A stretch of DNA of 64,000 bases from NCBI RefSeq assembly GCF_009720365.1, contig NZ_ML769317.1:198313-262312 (forward strand), read 5' to 3'. The notes under the pieces were generated by a model that searched no databases, had not been told where the DNA came from, and was given only the letters and a program-made list of their open reading frames with translations. Shown piece after piece: positions 51,921 to 61,170 of the stretch (positions within the stretch are counted from its first letter, which is position 1; each line of letters begins with the position of its first letter). The position numbers were made by a program, and so were the translations under genes. This DNA comes from Catellatospora paridis (lineage in GTDB: Bacteria > Actinomycetota > Actinomycetes > Mycobacteriales > Micromonosporaceae).

Positions 51921-52103
51921 GGTATTCCTCCCACAGGCAGGAACAACGGGTGATCGAGGCACGAGCCTAGGGATGATCGATGCGATTGGACTGACGCACG
52001 AGTGCCGATTCAGTGCCGTCACCCAGCGCCGTCGCCAACGGACGCGACGTGACCGGCCGCCAGGTGCGCGGGTGCGGCCGAAGCATCGGTCGGCGCGGTA
52101 CGG

Positions 52104-53978
52104 CTACCTGACGGCCCCGTGGAACTGCAGGCAGCGCAGCTGCGCGGCGGCGCGTTCGGCCGGGCTGTCGGTCTCCTCGCCAAGCTGGTCGGCATAGGCC
52201 GCCAGCAGCTCGTGGGTGCGGTAGCGGCCAGGCAGGTCCTCGCTGATCAGATGCGCGCGGCTCAGCTCGCCGATCAGCGCCTGCCCGCTGCGTGGTGCGA
52301 CGCCGGCCAGCGCCGCCGCGGCGGCGATCGAGAAGTCGGGACCGGGATGGATCGGCAGCAGCCGGAACAGCCGGGCGGCCGGGGCGGACAGCGCCTGATA
52401 GGACCAGGAGAAGACGGCGCGCAGCCCGGTCTGCGGGTCGTCACCGTCGAACCCGTCCAGGCCTTCAGGTGTGCCTGCCAGCTCCGCGGCGACCTGCGCG
52501 AGCGGCGTGGGTGGCAGGCTCGCCGTACGGGCGGCGACCACGGCCAGCGCCAGCGGCAGCCGCCCGCAGCCCGCGACGGCGGCGTCGACCGCGGCCGGGT
52601 CCACTGCGCCGCGGCCCGCGCCGAGCATCCCCAGCAGCATCGACCGGGCCTCGCCGACGCTGGGCAGGCCGACCGGCAACGGGTGCGCGCCGGCCGCGGT
52701 CAGCAGGGTGCTCAACCTGCTGCGGCTGGTGACGATCACCAGGCAGTCCGGGGTGCCCGGCAGCAGATGCCGGACCTGCTCGGCGTCGCGGCAGTTGTCG
52801 AGCACGACCAGCACCCGCCGGCCCGCGAGCCTGCTGCGATACAGGCCCGCCTGGGCGTGCAGCTCGGCGGGAATGCCCTCCCGGGGCACCCCGAGCGAGC
52901 CGAGGAAGCCGCGTAGCGCCTCGGCCGGGCTCATCACCGGCTCCCGCCCGTATCCGCGCAGGTCGACGTACAACTGCCCGTCGGGGTAGCCGGCGGCGAA
53001 CCCGTGGGCGAGGTGGACGGCGAGGGCGGACTTGCCGATCCCGGGCATGCCGTCGACCGCGAGCACCGTCGGCCCGCCCGGGCGCGCGACCGCCGCGCGG
53101 GCGTCGGCGAGCAGCTCGTCCCGGCCGCTGAAGGCGGGCAGGTCCGGCGGCAACTGTGCGGGCCGGGGGAGTGCAGCCGGCGCCTCGGCACGCGCCGGCT
53201 GGGTGCGCTGGTGCAGCAGCCGGTCGTACGCCTCCCGCAGCTCCTCGCCCGGTTCGACGCCCAGCTCGTCGGACAGCCGCCGCCGCACCAGCCGGTACAT
53301 CTCGACGGCTTCGGCCTGGCGGCCGTCGGCGGCCAGCGCCAACAGCAGCCGGCTCTGCAGCGACTCGTCGAGCGGGTGCTGCTCGGCGGCCTGCCGCAGC
53401 GGCGACAGCACCGCGCTCAGCCGGCCGCAGCGCTCGGCGGCGTCGGCAGCCTCGCGCACGGCGTGGGCGCGTTCAGCCTCCACGGCGAGGAAAGCCGGAT
53501 GCCGGCGGGACGCCGGTTCCAGGCCCGCGGCGCAGCGGCCGCGCCACAGCCGCAGCCCGGCCAGCGAATGCCGCAGCGCCGACACCGGGTCTGCGTCGTG
53601 CATGGCCCGGCTCGCCAGCCGGCTCAACGACCGGAACTTCAGCAGGTCCAAGGATTGCTCGTCGGCGCGCAGCCGGTAGCTCGTGAGCTCCCGGACGATG
53701 TGCCGGCCCGTGGCACGCGTGGGCAGGCCGGGTTCGAGCAGCCGCCGCAGTTCCCCGATGTGCCGGTGCACGACGTTCACGGAGCTGGCCGGGGCCTGCT
53801 CGTCCCAGAGCAGGTCGACCAGCTCGGCCACCGACACCGGTGCACCGGCCCGGGCCAGCAACAACGCCAGCACCAGCCGCTGCTGGCGGGTGCCCAGAGG
53901 CAGCTCGGCGCCGGCGCGGACGATCATGATCGAGCCGAGCACCGAAAAGCCGACCGCCTCACCCGCTTCCGCCTGCAC
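52104..53978 (-). CDS. SARP-NB-ARC regulator without TPR domain
   Basis: The 624-residue protein has an OmpR-like DNA-binding domain (about 10-100), BTAD (about 105-255, ELGVEPGEELREAYDRLLHQR) and an NB-ARC ATPase with Walker A GMPGIGKSAL and VLVVLDNCRD. The ARC2 region FSWSYQALSAPAARLFRLLPI is present, but the protein stops soon after (RYRTHELLAAYADQLGEE). The TPR array is missing. It is closely related to the proteins at 43237 and 48509, forming a series of full-length, TPR-less and truncated forms. GTG start without a strong ribosome site. Confidence 0.82.
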   Translation of the reverse strand: MQAEAGEAVGFSVLGSIMIVRAGAELPLGTRQQRLVLALLLARAGAPVSVAELVDLLWDEQAPASSVNVVHRHIGELRRLLEPGLPTRATGRHIVRELTSYRLRADEQSLDLLKFRSLSRLASRAMHDADPVSALRHSLAGLRLWRGRCAAGLEPASRRHPAFLAVEAERAHAVREAADAAERCGRLSAVLSPLRQAAEQHPLDESLQSRLLLALAADGRQAEAVEMYRLVRRRLSDELGVEPGEELREAYDRLLHQRTQPARAEAPAALPRPAQLPPDLPAFSGRDELLADARAAVARPGGPTVLAVDGMPGIGKSALAVHLAHGFAAGYPDGQLYVDLRGYGREPVMSPAEALRGFLGSLGVPREGIPAELHAQAGLYRSRLAGRRVLVVLDNCRDAEQVRHLLPGTPDCLVIVTSRSRLSTLLTAAGAHPLPVGLPSVGEARSMLLGMLGAGRGAVDPAAVDAAVAGCGRLPLALAVVAARTASLPPTPLAQVAAELAGTPEGLDGFDGDDPQTGLRAVFSWSYQALSAPAARLFRLLPIHPGPDFSIAAAAALAGVAPRSGQALIGELSRAHLISEDLPGRYRTHELLAAYADQLGEETDSPAERAAAQLRCLQFHGAVR

Positions 53979-54014
53979 AGCGGCAACGGTAACCGGCCGG
54001 GCACATCCTGGCAG

Positions 54015-54359
54015 CTACAGGGCAGTTACGGTCTCCGCCAGGACGCGGGAAAGTGCGCCGTAGTCGACGGTCTGCCCATCCTTGATATCGACGGCTTTGC
54101 GTTCGCCGTTGCCCAAAGACCGAAGGAAGCCCTTGATCTCCGCAACGTTCGTCGCGTTGAACACCATGAACGAGACCTTGTCCTTGGCCACCGCGATGAC
54201 GGCCGCGTAGTGCCCGTTCTTGAGGTAGTGCGGCTTGCCGTACTGGAGCCGCTCCTCGACACCGGGAACGGTCTGACCGACCATCGCACGTAGTTTCTCG
54301 CACACGTCGATCTGCCACGGCTGTTGCTTGTTGATGTACTGGGTGACCTCGTCGCTCAC
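54015..54359 (-). CDS. DUF1801 (YdhG-like) protein
   Basis: The 114-residue product starts at a GTG preceded by GAAGGAG. It shows the DUF1801/YdhG fold signature: an N-terminal helical CEKLRAMVGQTVPGVEERLQYGKPHYLKNGHYAAVIAVAKDKV split by short strands, then a C-terminal helix. Members have been linked to iron handling (frataxin-like), but the function is largely unproven. It is divergent from the acyltransferase-like gene at 54525. Confidence 0.8.
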   Translation of the reverse strand: MSDEVTQYINKQQPWQIDVCEKLRAMVGQTVPGVEERLQYGKPHYLKNGHYAAVIAVAKDKVSFMVFNATNVAEIKGFLRSLGNGERKAVDIKDGQTVDYGALSRVLAETVTAL

Positions 54360-54524
54360 GGTCTTCTCCTTCATCGTCCTCGCCGGAAACGAAGATCGGT
54401 GTCCAGACCGACGCGCATCGCCGGGCTGATCTCGTCGTAGATCCGGACCGTACCGGTCGTCACCGACAAGAGTCCCGGCTACAACGCCTGGAACTACCCG
54501 CGCAGATGCGAAATGATCTCCGCT

Positions 54525-56108
54525 ATGAGTGAGTTCGACTTCTGCCCGTGGATGTTCGCCGACGACGCCACACCGGACGAACGCGACGCGCAGCTCGCCT
54601 ACCAGCGCGGGCTGCCCGGCCTGCGGTCCGCGGGCGAGCGGACGTACGTCTCCCCGCTCGCCGCGATCCACCAGGCCGACCTCGCGCTCGGCGCGGACTC
54701 CTACATCGCCGCGCACGTCTACCTCACCGGCGAGGTCCAGCTCGGCGACCACACGAGCCTCAATCCCTACGCCGTCGTACGCGGCCCGGTGTGCCTCGGC
54801 TCCGGAGTGCGCATCGGCGCGCACGCCTCCCTCGTGGGCTTCAACCACTCCACCGACGCCGACGCGCCGATACACTCCCAGCCCATCGTGGCCAAGGGCA
54901 TAGTCGTCGGCGACGACGTGTGGATCGGGTCGAACGCCATCATCCTCGACGGCGTCACCGTCGGCGAGCACAGCATCATCGGCGCGGGTGCGGTCGTCAC
55001 CAAGGACGTCCCCGCCTGGTCGGTGATGGTCGGCAACCCCGCCCGCCGCGTACGCGACCGCCGCGACCAGACCCGCACCGGCGGCCTGACCCCGCAACTC
55101 GCCGACTTCGCCGCACAAGCCCGTGACCAGGCCCCACAGGTGCTGGACCGGTACCGGACCGGTGACACGTTCACCGACCAGCCCGCGGCCGCGCCCACCG
55201 TGCGAGCCGTCTGCGACGCGATCGAGATCGCAGACCTGCTGCTGAACGCCCCTCCGCCCCAGACCGACCGGGACGAACTCGTCCACCGGCTCGCCGCCCT
55301 GCAGGATCCGGCCACCGGACTCATCCCCGAACTCGGCGAGACCGGCCGGCCGAGCCTCGACAGCGGCTCGGCGTACCACGTCCTGTCCGTGGGATATGCC
55401 CTGGACCTGCTCGGCGCCCAGCTACCGCATCCGATCGAAGCCGTGCGCATGGACCCGTCCCGGCTGGTGGCGGAGCTGGACGGACTGCCGTGGGCGCAGC
55501 GGGCCTGGAGCGCGGGCGACTGGGTCGACATCCTCGCCACCGGACTGCATTGGAACCGCAGGCTGTTCGACCAGCACGAGCCGACCGAGACGCTGTTCGG
55601 CTGGCTGCTCACCAGGCAGGACGCCTTCACCGGGCTGTGGGGCAGCCCGAGCGCGGAGGAGGGTTGGCGGCAGCCGGTCAACGGCTACTACCGGCTCACC
55701 CGCGGCACGTTCGCCCAGTTCGGCCTGCCCGTGCCGCGCCCCGAGCAGACGATCGACACCGTGCTGGCCCACGCCCGCGACGGCCGGTTCTTCGCCGACG
55801 GGCGCGGCACCGCCTGCGACGTGCTCGACGTGATCCACCCGCTGTGGCTCTGCGGCCGGCAGACCGGCCACCGGCGTGCCGAGGTGCAGGCGTGGGCACG
55901 TGACCGGCTCGCCGCGACCCTGCCGCGCTGGCAAACCGGAGCCGGCTTCGCCTTCAGCCCCGCGCCCACCACCGGGGCCGAACACCTGCCCAGCCTCCAG
56001 GGGACGGAGATGTGGCTGGCGATCATCTGGCTGCTCGCGGACGTGCTGGGCGAAAGCGGAGCACTGGGCTACCGCCCCCGGGGCGTCCACCGACCCGAAC
56101 CCGCGTGA
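54525..56108 (+). CDS. Hexapeptide acyltransferase fused to a cyclase-like helical domain
   Basis: The roughly 527-residue protein joins two modules. Residues about 25-190 form a left-handed beta-helix acyltransferase, with hexapeptide turns such as LGADSY, LGDHTS, IGSNAI, VGEHSI and IGAGAV and the typical end GNPARRVRDR. Residues about 225-525 are helical and resemble the alpha/alpha-barrel of terpenoid-cyclase/prenyltransferase-like proteins, with repeats around LAALQDPATGLIPEL, LLTRQDAFTGLWG and LHWNRRLFD. The start is ATG at 54525 (one at 54513 is in frame); no ribosome site is clear. The substrate is unknown; sugar or lipid O-acetylation is a typical role of the first domain. Confidence 0.7.
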   Translation: MSEFDFCPWMFADDATPDERDAQLAYQRGLPGLRSAGERTYVSPLAAIHQADLALGADSYIAAHVYLTGEVQLGDHTSLNPYAVVRGPVCLGSGVRIGAHASLVGFNHSTDADAPIHSQPIVAKGIVVGDDVWIGSNAIILDGVTVGEHSIIGAGAVVTKDVPAWSVMVGNPARRVRDRRDQTRTGGLTPQLADFAAQARDQAPQVLDRYRTGDTFTDQPAAAPTVRAVCDAIEIADLLLNAPPPQTDRDELVHRLAALQDPATGLIPELGETGRPSLDSGSAYHVLSVGYALDLLGAQLPHPIEAVRMDPSRLVAELDGLPWAQRAWSAGDWVDILATGLHWNRRLFDQHEPTETLFGWLLTRQDAFTGLWGSPSAEEGWRQPVNGYYRLTRGTFAQFGLPVPRPEQTIDTVLAHARDGRFFADGRGTACDVLDVIHPLWLCGRQTGHRRAEVQAWARDRLAATLPRWQTGAGFAFSPAPTTGAEHLPSLQGTEMWLAIIWLLADVLGESGALGYRPRGVHRPEPA

Positions 56109-56145
56109 TCCGACAGTCAGGCCCGCCAAACGCGGTGGGCGCGGC

Positions 56146-56814
56146 TCAGTCGATCCCGTCGAGCACCGCGGCCAACGGCCCGGGCAGGGCATCGCGGCTC
56201 AACGCCGCCTCGGTGAGCAGCCGCGCGTAGCGCAGATTGCGGCGCGACCCCGCGCGCAGGAACCGCCACATCTGCCGCTCGGGCTCCTGACCGCGCCACG
56301 CGGGCTGGCCCTGCAAGGTCTGAAAAGACCCCAGGTCGCCTTGCGAGTCGAACAGGGCCTCGACCCCTGCCGTGCCCACCGCGCGGATCAGCTCCCCTTC
56401 GAGGTCGTCGACGCAGACATGAAACCCGAGGACGGCCATGTCGGCGCGGGTGCGGGGCGCGCCGACCCCGGCGGCGACCAGCGCACGCCGGAAGATCTCC
56501 TCCTCGCGCACGTCGCACAGGCCGGCCAGGCGCACCCGGGCCGTCCGCGGGCCGAGCTCGGTCAGGTAGCGGCCGATGGCGTGCGCCCCACCGATCGGCA
56601 CGACCACGACACGTTCGGCTTCGAGATCACGGCCGCGACCCGCCGCGGCCGTCTCCAGCGCGATCTGGTCGCTGAGACCCTCGACCAGGACCAGGGCCAC
56701 GGCATCGCCGATCCTCGCCTGAGCATCGGCAAGCGCCCGAGTCGTGGCGTCCGGGCCGCTGTCGTAGCCGTCGAGCGCCTTACGGGCCAGCTCACGGCGT
56801 TGCGCGAGATCCAT
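56146..56814 (-). CDS. Stand-alone OLD-type TOPRIM domain protein
   Basis: The 222-residue protein shows the TOPRIM elements of OLD-family nucleases: VLVEGLSDQIALE (conserved Glu), GLCDVREEE as the acidic motif, and VCVDDLEGEL, which is characteristic of OLD-type domains. The ABC-type ATPase domain usually fused in OLD proteins is absent, and no GajB-like helicase partner is nearby. A longer open frame upstream of the ATG at 56814 is arginine-rich and not credible. It may be a small nuclease or nucleotidyltransferase-like protein of unknown role. Convergent with the gene at 54525. Confidence 0.65.
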   Translation of the reverse strand: MDLAQRRELARKALDGYDSGPDATTRALADAQARIGDAVALVLVEGLSDQIALETAAAGRGRDLEAERVVVVPIGGAHAIGRYLTELGPRTARVRLAGLCDVREEEIFRRALVAAGVGAPRTRADMAVLGFHVCVDDLEGELIRAVGTAGVEALFDSQGDLGSFQTLQGQPAWRGQEPERQMWRFLRAGSRRNLRYARLLTEAALSRDALPGPLAAVLDGID

Positions 56815-57018
56815 GATGGGTTCCGTCGGTCGGCGATGTCGGGCGGGTCGGCGGCCCACCACGCGTCTGCCGTCGCCACACCGATCGGTCCGAGCCCGGC
56901 GAACACGACAGCGCGCAGGTGGCGGCCACCGTGGCCATACTCGCCGAGGCGCACCGCGGCGACAACCGAATAAGGTGCGCAATCCTCGCGGACGACCGCC
57001 GACGGCGACGACGGGCGG

Positions 57019-57846
57019 TCAGGCCACGTCGGCCGGGCGGGCGGCGGCGCGCCGCGGCGGCCACGGGACGATCGGCGAGGTGACCGCCCGGTAGTCGGCG
57101 TACTCCGGGTAGCGGGACAGGGTGATGCTCTCGGTGAAGATCGTCGAGCCGACGAACAGCGCGGTGAGCAGCGCCGGGCCGACGGCCGTCCACTGCAGCA
57201 CCGAACCGGCCGCGGCGGCGCCGAAGCCGAACACCACCCACCACTGGGCCTGTTCGAAGAAGTAGTTGGGGTGGCGCGAGTAGCGGAACAGCCCGGTGCG
57301 CATGAACCGCGACTGCGGCGCCCGGCCCTCGGCGAGCGCGGCGTGCTTGCGCCGGTGGAAGTCCCACTGCTGCTGGTCGGCGACCGTCTCCCCGACGAGC
57401 AACCCCAGGAACAGCACTGTCAGCGCCGCGTCGACCGCGCCGAACGAGCCCGGGTGGATCAGCGCCGTGTACGCCGGCAGGCTGATCAGCAGCAGGATGA
57501 TGTTCTGATACACGGTGATGAACAGCAGGTTGAACAGCTGGAACTGCCACCGCGACAGCCGAGCGCGCAGGATCGGCCAGCGGTAGTCCTCGCCGCCGGG
57601 GGCGTAGCCGCCGCGCCGCGCGAAGTTGAACGTCAGCCGGGCGCCCCACAGCAGCACCAGCACCGCGAGCACGTTCAGCCGGGCGTCGGCGAAGCCGGCC
57701 GAGGCCGCGAAGACGCCGACGTACACCACCGGGACGATCGACCAGATCCGGTCCACCCACGAATGCTCGCCGCTGACCAGGGAGGCGAGCCAGGTCGCGG
57801 CACACGTGGCCACGCAGATCCACGCGCAGACGATGAGGGCGTCCAT
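57019..57846 (-). CDS. DUF1295 family integral membrane protein (steroid 5-alpha-reductase-like)
   Basis: The 275-residue protein has about six to seven transmembrane helices and the DUF1295 landmarks: SWVDRIWS near the start, LTFNFARRGGY and the C-terminal RYSRHPNYFFEQAQWW with RYPEYADYR, which are the conserved NADPH-side residues of the steroid 5-alpha-reductase-like superfamily. The length is normal. The reaction in bacteria is usually unknown; reduction of a lipid or steroid-like enone is the family's chemistry. The ATG at 57846 starts just before the first helix; a longer frame upstream is not helical. Confidence 0.85.
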   Translation of the reverse strand: MDALIVCAWICVATCAATWLASLVSGEHSWVDRIWSIVPVVYVGVFAASAGFADARLNVLAVLVLLWGARLTFNFARRGGYAPGGEDYRWPILRARLSRWQFQLFNLLFITVYQNIILLLISLPAYTALIHPGSFGAVDAALTVLFLGLLVGETVADQQQWDFHRRKHAALAEGRAPQSRFMRTGLFRYSRHPNYFFEQAQWWVVFGFGAAAAGSVLQWTAVGPALLTALFVGSTIFTESITLSRYPEYADYRAVTSPIVPWPPRRAAARPADVA

Positions 57847-57918
57847 GATCGGGGACTGTAGCGGGCCACGTTCCGCCTGGATACCAGCCGTGAAGCCAGT
57901 AGCTGTCGACCGAGAAGA

Positions 57919-57975
57919 GGCAGGGCCCCCGGTCACGCGTGCGGCGACCGCCGCACCGTGATCGAAGGCCCTGCC
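57919..57975. terminator. Hairpin before DUF1295 gene
   Basis: GGCAGGGCC pairs with GGCCCTGCC, and the enclosed sequence contains a further partial pairing (TCACGCGTGCGGCG against CGCCGCACCGTGA). It lies just beyond the stop of the minus-strand pectate lyase gene ending at 57986, so it is probably that gene's terminator. Confidence 0.6.
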
Positions 57976-57985
57976 CCAGCGGACG

Positions 57986-59842
57986 CTACGGCGTGACCAC
58001 CGCGCCGCCGAGCGTCACCACCAGCCGGCCGTCGGAAGCGAACGACCAGCCCAGGGAGCCGCTGAGACCGGAGCACCGGGATCCGTTCGTGCCGGACCAG
58101 AACTGGTTCGAGCTGTCGGAGTTGCCGATGATCCGGTCGTTCGTGCCACTGCTGGAACGGCACGAGGTGTTGTTGCGGAACACCGACGTGCCGGCGTCGA
58201 AGGAGAAGTTGCGCTCGTCGTTGTCGATGCTGATGTTGTTCGACACCGTCATCGAGCCCGGGTTGCTGTTGTAGGTGAACCCGTGCTTGCCGTTGTTGAA
58301 GGCGATGTTGCGCCGCACGATGTGGTTCACGCCGATGTCCTCGCCGCCCAGCTTGTAGCCGTTGCGGTCGCCCGCGCCGGCCTGGCCGCCGTTGCTGAGC
58401 GTGCCGTTGTTGAAGGCGATCGAGTCCTCGATCGTCACCACACCGATCGGCCCGGTGTCGGTCTTGGTGTACAGGTCCCAGCCGTCGTCGATGTTGTTGT
58501 GCGATACGGCGTACCGGAACACGTTGCCCGAACCGACGGTCAGCTTCGCGGCGAAGCCGTCGGCGTCCTCACCGTCGGAGTCGGCGTTGTCGTGCGACTC
58601 CGCGCTCAGGATGAGGTTGTTGGCCGGCCACTGGCTCTGCGGCGTGCTGGACAGGGTCCGCGACAACTGCAGGCCGGTGTCGCGGTTGAAGCGCGTGATC
58701 GTGCGCTCGAAGACGTTGTTGCTGCCTCCGACGAAGATCCCGTTGTCGCCGGCCCGCTCGACGACGACGCCGTACACATGCCAGTAGTTGCCGTTCACGG
58801 CCAGGCCGCGGTTGGCGGGGTCCTCGGCCTGGGCGGAGAAGTTCAACACCGGAGTCTCGCCCTGGTACGCCGAGATCTTCTTCAGCGCGCCCGAGGCACC
58901 GTTGTTACCGGTCTCGACGGTCACCGTGGAGGAGAAGTTGTACGTCCCACCGCGCATGAAGATCGTTCCGCCGGCGGTCACCCGGGTGATCGCCGAAGCG
59001 AGCGTCGTCGGGCTCGCCAGGGTGCCGGCCGCGCTCGCGCTGCCGTTGGGCGCCACGTAAAGCGTGCCGGCCGGTGGCTGGCTGACGCTGGGGGAGGGCG
59101 ACGCGCTCGACGGCGACGGGGACGCGCTCGACGGTGACGGCGAAGCGCTGCTCGGCGACGGCGACGCGGTGCTGGCCGAGGGCGCCGGGGTGCTGGGCGG
59201 GGTGGTGACGGTGTCGGTCACGCTGACGTCGTCGAAGCGGGCGCTGGCGTAGCCGGTGAACAGTCCGATCCGGCCGGCGGCGATCGCGGTGCTGGTGGCC
59301 GTGCCGACGAGCGTGCCGTCGACGTAGCCGCTGATCGTCGAGCCGCTGGTGGTGATCCGCAGGGTGTACCAGGTGCCGGTCGACACGGTCCGGGATAGAC
59401 CTGCCAGGACCGTGATCGCGCTGCCGTTCATGTACTGCAGCTCGACCCGGTTGCCGCCGGTCAGCGCGAGCCGGTACATGGCGGTGGCGCCGCTGGACCG
59501 CGCCGCCAGCGCCGCGACACCGCCGGAGCCGAACGCCAGCGGCTTCACCCGGGCCTGGACGGTGTAGTTCGTCCAGCTGCTGGAACCGGCGAACTGGCGG
59601 GCCCGGTCGGTGGTCGTGCTGGCCTGCTGGAAGACCTGGGATCCGTCGGCGACGACGGTCCAGTCGCCGCCGGACTTCGACCAGCCGCTGGCGCCGGCTT
59701 CGAAGTCCGCGCTGAACAGCGTCGCGGCGCTGGCGGGAGTCGTCAGCACGGTGCCTGCGATGACGGTCAGTGCGGCCGCGGCCGCCGCGGTGACCAGTGC
59801 GGCGAGGCGGCCGCGCCGGCGGGGGAGTGGGTGCAGTTTCAT
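57986..59842 (-). CDS. Secreted PL9-like pectate lyase with N-terminal carbohydrate-binding-like domain
   Basis: The 618-residue protein has a signal peptide (1-39), a jelly-roll LamG/CBM-like domain (about 41-210, FSADFEAGASGW to FDDVSVTD) and a low-complexity Ser/Pro/Ala linker of four PSPSSA-type repeats (about 215-255). A right-handed parallel beta-helix follows (from about 260, LYVAPNGSASAAGTLASPTTL) with asparagine-rich turns such as ESHDNADSDGEDADGFAAKL and NNIDDGWDLYTK. The latter part resembles polysaccharide lyase family 9. It should cleave pectate-like plant polysaccharide outside the cell. AAGGACC lies before the ATG. Calcium-binding Asp residues are plentiful, as expected. Confidence 0.8.
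   Translation of the reverse strand: MKLHPLPRRRGRLAALVTAAAAAALTVIAGTVLTTPASAATLFSADFEAGASGWSKSGGDWTVVADGSQVFQQASTTTDRARQFAGSSSWTNYTVQARVKPLAFGSGGVAALAARSSGATAMYRLALTGGNRVELQYMNGSAITVLAGLSRTVSTGTWYTLRITTSGSTISGYVDGTLVGTATSTAIAAGRIGLFTGYASARFDDVSVTDTVTTPPSTPAPSASTASPSPSSASPSPSSASPSPSSASPSPSVSQPPAGTLYVAPNGSASAAGTLASPTTLASAITRVTAGGTIFMRGGTYNFSSTVTVETGNNGASGALKKISAYQGETPVLNFSAQAEDPANRGLAVNGNYWHVYGVVVERAGDNGIFVGGSNNVFERTITRFNRDTGLQLSRTLSSTPQSQWPANNLILSAESHDNADSDGEDADGFAAKLTVGSGNVFRYAVSHNNIDDGWDLYTKTDTGPIGVVTIEDSIAFNNGTLSNGGQAGAGDRNGYKLGGEDIGVNHIVRRNIAFNNGKHGFTYNSNPGSMTVSNNISIDNDERNFSFDAGTSVFRNNTSCRSSSGTNDRIIGNSDSSNQFWSGTNGSRCSGLSGSLGWSFASDGRLVVTLGGAVVTP
59101..59171 (-). repeat. Short tandem repeat encoding the Ser/Pro linker
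   Basis: Roughly 24-base imperfect units (core GACGCGCTCGACGG) repeat in tandem inside the pectate lyase gene and encode PSPSSAS copies. Length variation here between strains would change only the linker between the binding and catalytic domains. Confidence 0.65.
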
Positions 59843-60140
59843 CGGGGTGGGTCCTTCGGGCTGGGAGCGGACCATGCCGTTGGGCGACGGCGTGGGACGT
59901 GCCTGGCACCGGGTGGCGTGTGCTGCGGTCACCCGGCTGGGCCACGCTGGAAAGCGCATTCCGAGGCGACGGTAGACGAGCTCGCGGAACCCAGTCAACC
60001 GGTGAAGTTCGATGTCGCGGCCGTTCGTGCCCGCATTTGCAGAGACTGTCGTCGATATGTGGTGGGTGCGGCGTTGGTGTGTTCTCCATGACGGCCCCCG
60101 GTGTTGCAGGATTGCTCCGGGCGCTGGGAAACGTCTCATC

Positions 60141-61093
60141 ATGATCGGCGACAAGGGGAATCGTGGATTGACTGACATCGACATCACCGGGGTCAGCTCA
60201 CCCTGCGGCCGATCCGGTTCGATCGTCACCTGCAACTTCGGCACGCTGACCATCGACGGCGAGCGCAGGGTAGGGGCCACCCTGTCGCTGCGGGCGAAGC
60301 CCACCGCCACCATCGGCACGGCCGGCACCGTCCACCTGCGCCTTGCCAGCGACCCGCACCGGGCGACGCCACCGCCAGTGGCACGGTCGACATCCGCCCG
60401 AATGTGGCCGACATGGTCATGACCTCGACCGTGCCGACGGCCCAGATCGGCCAGACCGTCACCGTCTCCCACACGGTCAAGAACCTGGGACCCGCCGCAC
60501 AGCCGCAGGTGACGCTGGGCGCCAGGGCCGCGCAACCGGGCATCCGGTACGTCGGCGGCAACGGCTGCACCACCACCGCCACCACGTTCGTGTGCCGGAT
60601 CGAGGATCTCGCCGTCGGCCAGACGCGGGTGGTCACGGTGCAGGCGAAAGTCAACGGCTGCGATCCCACCAAGGGCGCCAACCAGCCGGGCGTGGACTGG
60701 ACCGCCGACTACGGCGATCCCCACACCACCAACAACGACGCCACGATCATCGTCAAGGTCAGCGGCTGCTCCGGCTCCACGGGCACCTCATCCGGTGGCA
60801 GCGGCACGCAAAGCGCCCCCAAACCCACCAGCGGCAAGACGGCCACACCGCGACCGACATCCTCGCCCACGGGATCGCCCGCCGGATCGCCCGGCGAAAC
60901 GCCCGCCGCCTCGGCTGCGCCCACGGCGACAGACATCGTGAGCCAGGGCCCGGCCGCCGCCGCGGCCTCCATCGCGCCCGCTGCCGCGACCGCATCGACC
61001 GGAGCCTGGACCGCGATCACCGTCCTGGCAGGGCTCGCGACGCTGGCGGGGTTCGTCGTGTTCCGCCGCCGTCGAAACGGCCCGCAAGTTTGA
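60141..61093 (+). pseudogene. Frameshifted DUF11-like surface protein
   Basis: Two adjacent frames together encode one protein. The first (60141 to about 60361) ends ...TVHLRLASDPHRA. The second, from about 60365, begins DATASGTVDIRPNVADM and continues with a DUF11/CARDB-like beta-sandwich (VSHTVKNLGPAAQPQV...), a Pro/Ser/Thr stalk, a C-terminal membrane helix (TAITVLAGLATLAGFVVF) and a basic tail RRRRN. A single missing base near 60361-60365 separates the frames. No signal peptide precedes the first frame, so the 5' end is probably lost too. It was most likely a cell-surface adhesin-like protein. A sequencing error could account for the frameshift alone. Confidence 0.6.
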
Positions 61094-61097
61094 TGCA

Positions 61098-61141
61098 CCG
61101 GCCCTGTCGGGCTGCGGCAACCCGCAGCCCGACAGGGCCGG
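61098..61141. terminator. Perfect 20-bp hairpin
   Basis: CCGGCCCTGTCGGGCTGCGG and its exact complement with a 4-base loop lie 4 bp after the surface-protein stop codon, in the convergent gap before the membrane protein gene. It is a strong bidirectional terminator. Confidence 0.85.
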
Positions 61142-61170
61142 GTGTCGCCTCACCGACGTCGGTGCGCCTT

